5,431 bases of DNA, taken from the NCBI GenBank assembly GCA_944372565.1, contig CALVZR010000161.1, forward strand, positions 1-5,431, read 5' to 3'. Positions 1-5,431 of this stretch are shown one piece after another. The position numbers were made by a program, and so were the translations under genes. The notes under the pieces were generated by a model. The model saw nothing but the letters and a program-made list of their open reading frames with translations, made no database searches and was not told where the DNA came from. Each line of letters starts with the position of its first letter. Positions within the stretch are counted from its first letter, which is position 1. Origin of the DNA: an uncultured Clostridia bacterium (GTDB lineage: Bacteria > Bacillota > Clostridia > Christensenellales > Borkfalkiaceae).

Positions 1-300
1 GTCCAGCCGTCTGTTTCTGAAATAGATCGCCAGCCCCGTAGAAACCATGATCAGATTGATTATGTAAAAAACAAATGCCAGGATCGTAAGGAGCGTCCAA
101 TACTCCGGCCCCCGCGATGAGGCAAAAAACAATTTCGAACAGATGCCCGCCACATAGCCGACGGCGATCAGCAACGTAAAATACAGGCTCGTCCCTTTTG
201 CCGTGCGGGCTTTATATGCCTTGATGATATTCAAAGGCCACGACAACCCGAAACAGACGACCATAACGATCTCAAATATAACGGCAATATTTTCAGACAT
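1..300 (-). CDS. Small three-helix membrane protein, PQ-loop/SemiSWEET-like (partial, runs off left edge)
   Basis: An open frame starts at the ATG at 300-298 and stays open for 100 codons to the window edge, so the C-terminus is missing. The protein has three hydrophobic stretches, at about residues 5-25, 37-59 and 67-94. Between the first and second is the motif WPLNIIKAYKARTAKGTSL (21-39), which resembles the proline plus basic-loop signature of PQ-loop proteins. Three helices with one such motif is the SemiSWEET half-transporter layout, and those proteins dimerise to move small solutes such as sugars. The family call is inference from this pattern, and no substrate can be named. A purine-rich site (GAGGGAGA) lies just before the start, with AGAGGAG further upstream. 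A second in-frame ATG exists at 354-352, but it sits in the T-run of the infB terminator and lacks a ribosome binding site. GC content is 47.7% by hand count, lower than in infB, which may only reflect hydrophobic codons. No promoter is evident. Confidence 0.72.
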   Translation of the reverse strand, partial: MSENIAVIFEIVMVVCFGLSWPLNIIKAYKARTAKGTSLYFTLLIAVGYVAGICSKLFFASSRGPEYWTLLTILAFVFYIINLIMVSTGLAIYFRNRRLD

Positions 301-302
301 TC

Positions 303-322
303 TCCCTCTCGCTTCTCCTCTC
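303..322 (-). promoter_or_regulatory. Ribosome binding region of the PQ-loop-like gene
   Basis: Read on the minus strand, this stretch is almost all purine. It has AGAGGAG about 14 bases before the ATG at 300 and GAGGG about 3 bases before it. Either could pair with the 16S rRNA end, although one is farther and one closer than ideal. It favours the start at 300 over the in-frame ATG at 354, which has only the terminator stem upstream. Confidence 0.5.
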
Positions 323-354
323 TTCGGCTGTTTTGCAGCATCTTCGCGTTTCAT

Positions 355-390
355 AAAAGGTGCGCGCCGCCGGCCGGGGCGGCGCGCACC
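355..390 (-). terminator. Rho-independent terminator of the rimP-infB operon
   Basis: A perfect 13-base-pair stem (GGTGCGCGCCGCC at 359-371 pairing with GGCGGCGCGCACC at 378-390) encloses a six-base loop. On the minus strand it begins 5 bases after the infB stop codon and is followed by TTTTATG. The stem is very GC-rich and so very stable, while the T-run is short (four T), so some read-through into the next gene is possible. On the plus strand the stem is followed by CGCGCTTTACG with no adjacent T-run, so the signal looks one-way. Confidence 0.88.
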
Positions 391-395
391 GCGCT

Positions 396-3173
396 TTACG
401 CTTTTACTTCCTCTATCACGTAACTTTCGATGAAGTCGCCGATCTTGATATCGTTGAACTTCTCGATGGAAATGCCGCATTCGAAGCCTTTATCCACTTC
501 TTTCACGTCGTCTTTGAACCGTTTGAGCTGCAATACGTTGCCCTCGCAGATCATCACGTCGTCGCGGTAAATGCGGAGTTTGCCGCTGCGCACGATCTTG
601 CCTTCGGTGACGTAGCACCCCGCGACCGTGCCCACGCCCGTGATCCGGAAGGTTTCGCGCACTTCGGCCTTGCCCATATACGTTTCTTTGTATTTGGGCG
701 CGAGCATGCCTTTGAGCGCCTTCTCCACGTCCTCGATCGCCTCGTAGATCACGCGGTACAATTTGATGTCCACCCCGCTCTTTTCCGCGGAAGTTCTGGC
801 GTTGGCGTCCGGGCGGACGTTGAAACCGATGATGACGGCTTTCGAAGAATCCGCGAGCATGATATCCGTTTCGCTGATGGCGCCCGCCGCCGCGTGGATG
901 ACGTTGACCTTCACCTCGTCGTTGGAGAGTTTGAGGAGGGATTGTTTCACCGCCTCCACCGAACCCTGCACGTCCGCCTTCACGATGATGTTGAGCGTTT
1001 TCATTTCGCCTTCCGCGATGCGGTTGAACACGTCGTCCAGCGAAACGTTGCGCGAGGCGGCGGCGTCGTTTTTCAGTTTGTTGCGGCGCTCTTCCGCCAC
1101 CTGCCTGGTGAGTTCCTGCGAAACGGCGTACAGCGTATCGCCCGCGGCGGGAACGTCGTCCAGTCCCATGATGGAAACGGGCGTGCTCGGCCCCGCGGAA
1201 GCGATCCGCCTGCCCTTGTCGTCGATCATCGCGCGCACCTTGCCCACGACCATGCCGATGACCACGGGATCGCCCACTTTCAGCGTGCCGTTCTGCACGA
1301 GCACGTTGGCGACCGGGCCTTTGCTGTGGTCGAGCTTGGCTTCGAGCACCACGCCCTTCGCCTTCCTGTCGGGGTTGGCTTTGAGTTCCTTCACGTCGGC
1401 GAGCAGCAGGATGGATTCCAGAAGTCCTTCCATCCCCTCGCCCGTCTTGGCGGATACGGGGCAGATCATCACGTCGCCGCCCCACTCTTCGGGCACCAGC
1501 CCGTTTTCCGTGAGCTGGGTTTTCACCCGCTCGATATTTGCCTCGGGTTTATCGATTTTATTGATCGCCGCGATGATGGACACCCCCGCCGCCTTGGCGT
1601 GGTTGATGGCCTCCACGGTCTGCGGCATAATGCCGTCGTCCGCCGCGACGACGAGCACCGCGATATCCGTCGCTTCCGCGCCGCGCGCGCGCATCGCCGT
1701 GAACGCCTCGTGCCCCGGGGTATCGAGGAAGGTGATGACGCTGCCGTTCACCGTGACCTGATACGCGCCGATGTGTTGCGTGATGCCGCCCGCCTCGCCC
1801 GCGGTGACGTTGGTTTTGCGGATCCTGTCGAGCAGCGAAGTCTTGCCGTGGTCAACGTGCCCCATCACGGTAACGACGGGCGGGCGTTTGACCGCGCCTT
1901 CGTCGCTCCCCTCGTCGGTAAAGCCTTCGCTCAAGAGATCTTCCGCGGTCTTTTCCATTTTCAGTTCGAGTTCCACGCCGAGATCTGCCGCGATGTATTC
2001 CGCGGTGTCGAAATCCACGGAATCGTTGATGGTCTTCATGATGCCCTCTTTGAAGAGGCGCTTGGTGAGTTCCACGGCGGGAACGCCGATCTTTTCGCTG
2101 AGCACTTTGAGGGGGATGACGTCCGTCGTGATCACCGCGTGTTCGATTTTGACCGCCGCGCTGTCCTTCGCCGCCTTCTGTTTCTTGGCGGGGCGCAGTT
2201 TGCGGTACCCGCTCTTATCCTCGTCGAAATCCGCCGCCGTGACCGACTGCTTGATGAGGGCGCGCTTGCTCAGCGTGTTTTTCTTTTCTTCGTAATTTTT
2301 CTCGCCCTTTTTCTTGTTCGCGCCGAAATTCCTGCCGTTCTGCGGCACGGGCGCGGGTTCGGGGCGGTAAACGGCGCCGCCGCTCCTCGGCCCCTGCGGG
2401 CGCGCGTTTCCCGCGCCCTGCGGGCGGGGCGCGCCGCCCGGCACGTATTCCTTGCGGGGCGGGCGGTCCGCTTTGGGTTTGTTTTCGGGGATATATACTT
2501 CCCGCTTGTGCTGCGGTTTGCGCTCTTCGCTCTTATCCGGCTTTCTCAGCCACGAACTCGTATCTTCAAACACCTTTTTCCTGCCGTTTTCGGTAACGAC
2601 GTCCTTCACGGCGGTGTTCTTCTTCTCTTTCTTCTTTTCGGGAGCCTTCTCCTGCGGCTTTACCGCCTTGCTCTCCGCGGCGGGCGCGGCCTGTTTTTCC
2701 GTTTCCTTTTCGGACTCTTCCTTTGCGGATGCGGGTTTATCCTCTTTCACGGGCTGCGGCGCGCTCTCTTCCGCTTTTTGTCCGGGCGCTTTTTCAGCCT
2801 GCGACGCGCTCTCTTCCGCCTTTTGTTCGGGAGCCTTTTCCTCCGCTTTCTCTTTTGGAGCGGGAGCAGCCGGTTTTTCGGGTTCCTCCGCGGGCTTTTC
2901 TTCGGGCGCGGGAGCCTCCGCCTCGGTTTCGGGCGCGGGCACGGGCGCGGCGGATTCTTCCGCCTGTCCGGCGGCCTTCGCGGCGAGCGTTTCCTCCTGC
3001 TCCTTGCGTTCGCGCTCCTTCTTTTCGGCGAGAATGGAGGCGTTCTTTTCCTCCACCGACGTTTTCAGCCGTTTAATCTCCCCTTCGCTCTTTTTGATGC
3101 TTTCGAGGAGGGCTTTGATTTCTCCGTCGCTGATGAGTTTGCCGATTTTTTTGATGTATTCGTATTCTGCCAT
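396..3173 (-). CDS. infB: Translation initiation factor IF-2
   Basis: This 925-residue GTPase places fMet-tRNA in the 30S P site and promotes 50S joining. Residues 1-65 are highly charged and probably helical. Residues 66-340 are low-complexity, first Ala/Pro/Glu/Lys-rich and then Arg/Gly/Pro-rich around 230-290. A single IF2_N-type domain covers about 346-400. The G domain shows G1 GHVDHGKT (438-445), the switch I threonine in GGIT (T465), G3 DTPGH (484-488), G4 NKID (538-541) and G5 SAK (574-576). Domain II spans about 600-690, domain III about 724-823 (ADVQGSVEA at 733-741), and the C-terminal tRNA-binding domain about 833-920 (VAGCYVTEG, KRFKDDVKEV). All GTPase motifs are intact. The start at 3173 lies 7 bases after the ylxQ stop, with only a weak site (AAAGG, 2 bases from ATG), which suggests translational coupling. 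The extreme N-terminus lacks the usual first IF2_N subdomain seen in many Bacillota. The stop is TAA, followed at once by the terminator. Confidence 0.98.
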   Translation of the reverse strand: MAEYEYIKKIGKLISDGEIKALLESIKKSEGEIKRLKTSVEEKNASILAEKKERERKEQEETLAAKAAGQAEESAAPVPAPETEAEAPAPEEKPAEEPEKPAAPAPKEKAEEKAPEQKAEESASQAEKAPGQKAEESAPQPVKEDKPASAKEESEKETEKQAAPAAESKAVKPQEKAPEKKKEKKNTAVKDVVTENGRKKVFEDTSSWLRKPDKSEERKPQHKREVYIPENKPKADRPPRKEYVPGGAPRPQGAGNARPQGPRSGGAVYRPEPAPVPQNGRNFGANKKKGEKNYEEKKNTLSKRALIKQSVTAADFDEDKSGYRKLRPAKKQKAAKDSAAVKIEHAVITTDVIPLKVLSEKIGVPAVELTKRLFKEGIMKTINDSVDFDTAEYIAADLGVELELKMEKTAEDLLSEGFTDEGSDEGAVKRPPVVTVMGHVDHGKTSLLDRIRKTNVTAGEAGGITQHIGAYQVTVNGSVITFLDTPGHEAFTAMRARGAEATDIAVLVVAADDGIMPQTVEAINHAKAAGVSIIAAINKIDKPEANIERVKTQLTENGLVPEEWGGDVMICPVSAKTGEGMEGLLESILLLADVKELKANPDRKAKGVVLEAKLDHSKGPVANVLVQNGTLKVGDPVVIGMVVGKVRAMIDDKGRRIASAGPSTPVSIMGLDDVPAAGDTLYAVSQELTRQVAEERRNKLKNDAAASRNVSLDDVFNRIAEGEMKTLNIIVKADVQGSVEAVKQSLLKLSNDEVKVNVIHAAAGAISETDIMLADSSKAVIIGFNVRPDANARTSAEKSGVDIKLYRVIYEAIEDVEKALKGMLAPKYKETYMGKAEVRETFRITGVGTVAGCYVTEGKIVRSGKLRIYRDDVMICEGNVLQLKRFKDDVKEVDKGFECGISIEKFNDIKIGDFIESYVIEEVKA
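2748..2840 (-). repeat. Imperfect 45-base tandem repeat inside infB
   Basis: Two copies of a 15-codon unit lie in the low-complexity part of IF-2: KAPEQKAEESASQAE (residues 113-127) and KAPGQKAEESAPQPV (128-142). At DNA level, 2761-2795 and 2806-2840 match at 31 of 35 positions with a 45-base period. The unit keeps the reading frame, as expected for a duplication tolerated in a flexible linker. Its effect on function is unknown and probably small. Confidence 0.75.
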
Positions 3174-3180
3174 AACCTTT

Positions 3181-3495
3181 TTACTTTGCCTCCCATTCGG
3201 TAAAATCGCCGTCCAGATTATCCAAGATCGCCCGCGCGAGCGACTTATCCGTGATCGCCAGGATCTTGCAGCGCGCCTTTCCCGTAAGTTCCTCCACCGT
3301 CTTTTTGTTGCTTTTCACCACGGGGCAGGAAAATTTCCGCGCGAGTTTTGCGCACTCGCTCTGCGAATTTTTCGCCGCCGTGCCGCACAGGATGAGCAGC
3401 TCCGCCGATTTCAGCGAGCGCGCGGCTCCGCCGTAGCGGATTTTGCCCGCCCTGATGCAAAAGCCGATATACGTTTCGATTTTGCTCTTCGTCAT
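3181..3495 (-). CDS. ylxQ: YlxQ, L7Ae/L30e-family RNA-binding protein
   Basis: This 104-residue protein matches the usual size of YlxQ, a ribosomal L7Ae-like protein thought to bind kink-turn RNA. Visible family features are an N-terminal helix with the IGFCIRAGKIRYG segment (10-22), where many relatives have LGLAxRAGKxxxG, a buried strand LLIL (33-36), the proline-containing PVV (58-60) and the C-terminal ILAITDKSLARAI (78-90). Its start codon overlaps the ylxR stop as ATGA at 3495-3492, and AAGGA (3499-3503) precedes it, so translation is probably coupled to ylxR. Its place between ylxR and infB is the standard Bacillota arrangement and supports the call. Its precise RNA target cannot be read from sequence. 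It has three more cysteines (C38, C48, C57) than a typical short RNA-binding domain would need, with no obvious metal-site spacing. Confidence 0.92.
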   Translation of the reverse strand: MTKSKIETYIGFCIRAGKIRYGGAARSLKSAELLILCGTAAKNSQSECAKLARKFSCPVVKSNKKTVEELTGKARCKILAITDKSLARAILDNLDGDFTEWEAK

Positions 3496-3770
3496 CTGTC
3501 CTTTTTATCGGAAAAATACGCCTCTATTTCGGTATAGACCTCGTCTTCCACCGCGCAGGAAAAAGCCTTGTTCAGCGCCTTGGTTTTGCGCATCTTTTTC
3601 AGGCATTCCTCCCCGCCGCAGACGTAAGCCCCCCGCCCCTGCGCCTTGCCGCTCGCATCGGCGAACACCTTGCCTTCGGCGTTTTTCACCACCCGCAGCA
3701 TTTCGCGCTTGTCCTTCATCTCGCGGCAGCAGACGCACATTCTCAAAGGGATCTTTTTCTTTGCGGGCAT
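3492..3770 (-). CDS. rnpM: YlxR/RnpM, small RNA-binding protein (DUF448 family)
   Basis: This 92-residue basic protein has the family signature near its N-terminus, IPLRMCVCCREMKDKREMLRVV (split across residues 7-28), and the second signature GRGAYVC (45-51) followed by EECL (54-57). In Bacillus subtilis the family member YlxR, renamed RnpM, was reported to bind RNase P RNA and lower its activity in vitro; applying that here is inference by homology. Cysteines C12, C14, C15, C51 and C56 form two clusters that could bind a metal ion, a point not settled by sequence. The start at 3770 is 9 bases after the nusA stop, and its ribosome binding site (GGGGGAG) begins within that TAG stop codon. The 3' end overlaps ylxQ by four bases. 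The position between nusA and ylxQ is the conserved one for this family. Confidence 0.95.
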   Translation of the reverse strand: MPAKKKIPLRMCVCCREMKDKREMLRVVKNAEGKVFADASGKAQGRGAYVCGGEECLKKMRKTKALNKAFSCAVEDEVYTEIEAYFSDKKDR

Positions 3771-3779
3771 GTTCTCCCC

Positions 3780-4856
3780 CTATTCCGCCTCTTCCAATGC
3801 GAGGGCGGCGCTTTCGCTCTTCACGTCTATCTTCCAGCCCGTCAGCCGCACGGCGAGGCGGGCGTTCTGCCCTTCCCTGCCGATGGCGAGGGAAAGTTTG
3901 TCGTCCGGCACGATGGCGCGCGCCGTCTTCTCCCCTTCGAGCTCGATCACCTTGATGACCTTGGCGGGAGAGAGCGCTTTCGCGATGAATTCCAGCGGAT
4001 TTTCGCTCCACGGAATGATGTCTATCTTTTCGCCGTTGAGCTCTTCCACCACGGCGTTCACGCGGGCGCCCTTGCTGCCCACGCACGCGCCGACCGCATC
4101 GACCATGGGATCTTCCGAATAGATCGCGATTTTCGTTCTCTGCCCGGGTTCGCGCGCCACCGCCTTGATGGTAACCACGCCCTGTTTGATTTCGGGCACT
4201 TCGTTTTCGAAAAGGCACTTCACGAAGCCGACCGCCGTTCTCGAAACGACGATCTGCGCGTTCTTCCCGGAATTGCGCACCTTCTTCACATATACTTTGA
4301 GTTTGCGGTTGAGTTCGTATTTTTCGCCCGGAATCTGATCGCCCGGCATGAGCACGCCCTCGATCTGCGCGTTCCCGTTGGAAACCGCGCCGATATCGAC
4401 GAACACGTTTTTATCCTCGATGCGGCGGATGACGCAGGTGAGCAGTTCGCCCTCCTTGTCCTCGAATTCGCTCATCGTGTTGGCGCGCTCGATCTCGCGG
4501 AGTTTCTGCATGACCACCTGCTTTGCCGTCTGCGCGGCGATGCGGCCGAAATCTTTCGGGTCGATCTCGTTTTCGATCACGTCCCCCACCTTGTAGCTCT
4601 TTTTGATTTCCTGCGCCTCTTCGAGGGAGATCTGCTTTTCCTCGTCGGTCACCTCGTCCACCACCTCTTTGGTGCTGAAAAAGCGCACGGTCTTCTTTTC
4701 GGGGTTGAGTTTTACCGCGATGCCGCTCGAAAGCCCTGTGTGCTTTTTATAGGCGAACACCAGCGCGTTTTCCAGCGCTTCGATAAAGGTTTGCTGCGGG
4801 ATGCCCTTTTCCCGTTCCAGATCTTCCAGAGCGGTAAAAAATTCCTTTTTAATCAT
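3780..4856 (-). CDS. nusA: Transcription termination/antitermination factor NusA
   Basis: NusA binds RNA polymerase near the RNA exit channel and modulates pausing, intrinsic termination and antitermination. The 358-residue protein has an N-terminal polymerase-binding domain (about 1-132), an S1 domain (about 133-207), and two KH domains. The first KH has the GxxG loop G260-SK-G263 within GACVGSKGARV, and the second has G326-RE-G329 within SLAIGREGQNARLA. The conserved AREPGQRTKIA (234-244) and LTGWKID (338-344) segments are present. It ends shortly after the second KH domain, so it lacks the acidic C-terminal repeats of enterobacterial NusA, as is usual in Gram-positives. One small deviation is VDAVGACVG (252-260), where many relatives have proline in place of the first alanine. 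The start at 4856 has a strong site (AAGGAG at 4863-4868) at good spacing. It lies 26 bases after rimP, and its TAG stop merges with the ylxR ribosome binding site. Confidence 0.98.
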   Translation of the reverse strand: MIKKEFFTALEDLEREKGIPQQTFIEALENALVFAYKKHTGLSSGIAVKLNPEKKTVRFFSTKEVVDEVTDEEKQISLEEAQEIKKSYKVGDVIENEIDPKDFGRIAAQTAKQVVMQKLREIERANTMSEFEDKEGELLTCVIRRIEDKNVFVDIGAVSNGNAQIEGVLMPGDQIPGEKYELNRKLKVYVKKVRNSGKNAQIVVSRTAVGFVKCLFENEVPEIKQGVVTIKAVAREPGQRTKIAIYSEDPMVDAVGACVGSKGARVNAVVEELNGEKIDIIPWSENPLEFIAKALSPAKVIKVIELEGEKTARAIVPDDKLSLAIGREGQNARLAVRLTGWKIDVKSESAALALEEAE

Positions 4857-4862
4857 GTTTCT

Positions 4863-4868
4863 CTCCTT
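4863..4868 (-). promoter_or_regulatory. Ribosome binding site of nusA
   Basis: On the minus strand AAGGAG lies 6 bases before the nusA ATG, a near-ideal match and spacing. It sits in the 26-base gap after rimP, so nusA can be initiated independently rather than only by coupling. It fixes the start at 4856. Confidence 0.85.
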
Positions 4869-4882
4869 GCAATTCTTGGTTC

Positions 4883-5344
4883 TCAGTCGAACAAAATGGC
4901 TTCGCTCGTCTTTTTCACGGCGGACATCTCGAACGTGAGCGTTTCCTTCCCGGCTTTCAGCCGCATGATCTTCCCGTCGTAAAAGACGAGTTCTCCTTCG
5001 TAGAATTTTTTGCCCTTCACGGGCGCTTTGAGTTTGACTTCCACCTGCCTGCCGATGTGGGAGAGGAAATCTTCCTCGGTGAGGAAGGGCCTGTCCGCCC
5101 CCAGGCTGGACACGTTTAAGGTATAAGGCTGCCCGAAAGAGGGATCCAGCTCGTCGAGAGGCGCGTCGATCGCGTTGTGAAAGCGCTCGCAGGTATCGAG
5201 ATCCACGCCGCCCTCTTTATCGATATACACCGTGAGGGCGGGGTCGTCCCCGCCGGAAAATTCCACCGAACAGATGCGCACGCCCTGTTCTTCCGCAACG
5301 GGCGCCAGCTTTTCCATGATCGTTTCCGCAGACAGAAATTTCAT
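4883..5344 (-). CDS. rimP: Ribosome maturation factor RimP
   Basis: This 153-residue protein has the normal RimP length and acts in the cytoplasm on late assembly of the 30S subunit. The N-terminal alpha/beta domain (about 1-88) contains VEFSGGDDPALTVYIDKEGG (27-46) and VDLDTCERF (47-55), both typical of the family. The C-terminal SH3/Sm-like domain (about 89-153) includes KFYEGELVFYDGKIMRLK (113-130). The conserved hinge motif, usually VSSPGLDRPL, reads VSSLGADRPF (78-87) here, with the proline and one hydrophobic residue replaced. The start at 5344 is preceded by GGGGAG (5352-5357) seven bases upstream. It is the first gene of the operon, with nusA 26 bases downstream, an association found widely across bacteria. 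Confidence 0.96.
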   Translation of the reverse strand: MKFLSAETIMEKLAPVAEEQGVRICSVEFSGGDDPALTVYIDKEGGVDLDTCERFHNAIDAPLDELDPSFGQPYTLNVSSLGADRPFLTEEDFLSHIGRQVEVKLKAPVKGKKFYEGELVFYDGKIMRLKAGKETLTFEMSAVKKTSEAILFD

Positions 5345-5351
5345 TTAAAAA

Positions 5352-5357
5352 CTCCCC
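5352..5357 (-). promoter_or_regulatory. Ribosome binding site of rimP
   Basis: GGGGAG on the minus strand is separated from the rimP ATG by TTTTTAA, a spacing of seven bases. It follows the leader stem-loop by about nine bases, so a ribosome here would be close to, but not inside, that structure. Confidence 0.8.
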
Positions 5358-5366
5358 ACTAAGAAG

Positions 5367-5395
5367 ATATGAGAGCGGAAAGACCGTTCTCATAC
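5367..5395 (-). promoter_or_regulatory. Stem-loop in the rimP leader
   Basis: In the transcript, UAUGAGA pairs with UCUCAUA (7 bp, plus a G-U pair at the base). An A-C mismatch follows, then an inner CGG/CCG stem closing a five-base UCUUU loop. The sequence after it (UCUUCUUAG) is only partly U-rich, so a terminator is unlikely. It may affect stability or translation of the leader, or have no role. I recognise no riboswitch class. Confidence 0.55.
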
Positions 5396-5421
5396 TCCAG
5401 CATACGATATTCAGTATCTGC

Positions 5422-5429
5422 ATTATACC
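5422..5429 (-). promoter_or_regulatory. Extended -10 promoter element for the rimP operon
   Basis: On the minus strand TGGTATAAT (from 5430 to 5422) contains the consensus -10 hexamer TATAAT with the upstream TG extension typical of housekeeping sigma factor promoters in Gram-positives. Transcription would start near 5415, giving a leader of about 70 bases before rimP. The -35 hexamer would lie about 17 bases upstream, outside this window, so it cannot be checked. Confidence 0.72.
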
Positions 5430-5431
5430 AC

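Noticed and set aside
2392..2426. Short direct repeats (CCCTGCGGGCG twice, 24 bases apart) that suggested a regulatory or mobile repeat
   Set aside because: They encode the ARPQG-type repeats of the IF-2 linker and keep the reading frame, so they are part of low-complexity coding sequence.
360..3203. A 947-codon open frame on the plus strand opposite infB, longer than infB itself
   Set aside because: It is in exact register with infB codons and its product is a mix of Arg, His, Phe and Leu repeats with no domain. It begins inside the infB terminator without a ribosome binding site. Codon bias in infB explains its openness, while infB has full GTPase motifs.
2452..3537. A 361-codon plus-strand frame rich in Ser, Phe and Ala that could look like a secreted or membrane protein
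   Set aside because: It is the mirror of the Ala/Glu/Lys-rich IF-2 linker and ylxQ. Its low-complexity repeats follow directly from that region.
3505..4218. A 237-codon minus-strand frame overlapping nusA and ylxR
   Set aside because: It is an Arg/Gly-rich shadow in another frame. nusA and ylxR have clear family motifs and ribosome binding sites in the same DNA.
5367..5395. The leader stem-loop as an intrinsic terminator or attenuator
   Set aside because: The following bases (TCTTCTTAG) lack a continuous T-run and the stem has an internal mismatch, so termination is not supported. It is kept only as a leader structure.
5217..5423. A minus-strand frame starting in the rimP leader that might be an upstream leader peptide
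   Set aside because: Its ATG overlaps the -10 hexamer and so would not be transcribed from this promoter, and the frame continues out of register into rimP with no recognisable features.

Overview
This window carries one arm of a conserved bacterial translation and transcription operon, all on the minus strand. Read in transcription order (right to left) it holds rimP, nusA, ylxR (rnpM), ylxQ and infB. The order nusA-ylxR-ylxQ-infB, a short NusA without C-terminal acidic repeats, and strong purine-rich Shine-Dalgarno sites point to a Gram-positive bacterium of the Bacillota, probably Clostridia. Coding DNA in infB is GC-rich: two hand-counted 60-base samples gave 60% and 72%. I cannot place the organism more closely from sequence alone.

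Layout from the right edge: an extended -10 promoter element (TG-G-TATAAT) lies at 5422-5429, and its -35 box would fall outside the window. A leader of about 70 bases with a clear stem-loop follows, then rimP (5344-4883), nusA (4856-3780), ylxR (3770-3492), ylxQ (3495-3181) and infB (3173-396). Gaps between genes are 26, 9, -4 (an ATGA stop/start overlap) and 7 bases, so the five genes almost certainly form one transcript with partly coupled translation. A very stable GC-rich hairpin (359-390) sits directly after the infB stop and probably ends the transcript.

Beyond the terminator, an incomplete gene on the same strand (300 to the left edge) encodes a small three-helix membrane protein. It resembles PQ-loop/SemiSWEET proteins and has no obvious link to the operon. 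The genes rbfA, nrnA, truB and ribF, which often follow infB in Bacillota, are not seen here.

Together the operon products act on ribosomes and RNA. RimP matures the 30S subunit, NusA modulates RNA polymerase pausing and termination, YlxR/RnpM and YlxQ are small RNA-binding proteins, and IF-2 brings initiator tRNA to the ribosome. I found no mobile element, CRISPR array, tRNA, rRNA or new defence system. The points most worth a second look are the unusual N-terminal region of IF-2, the structured promoter/leader of rimP, and the operon end after infB.
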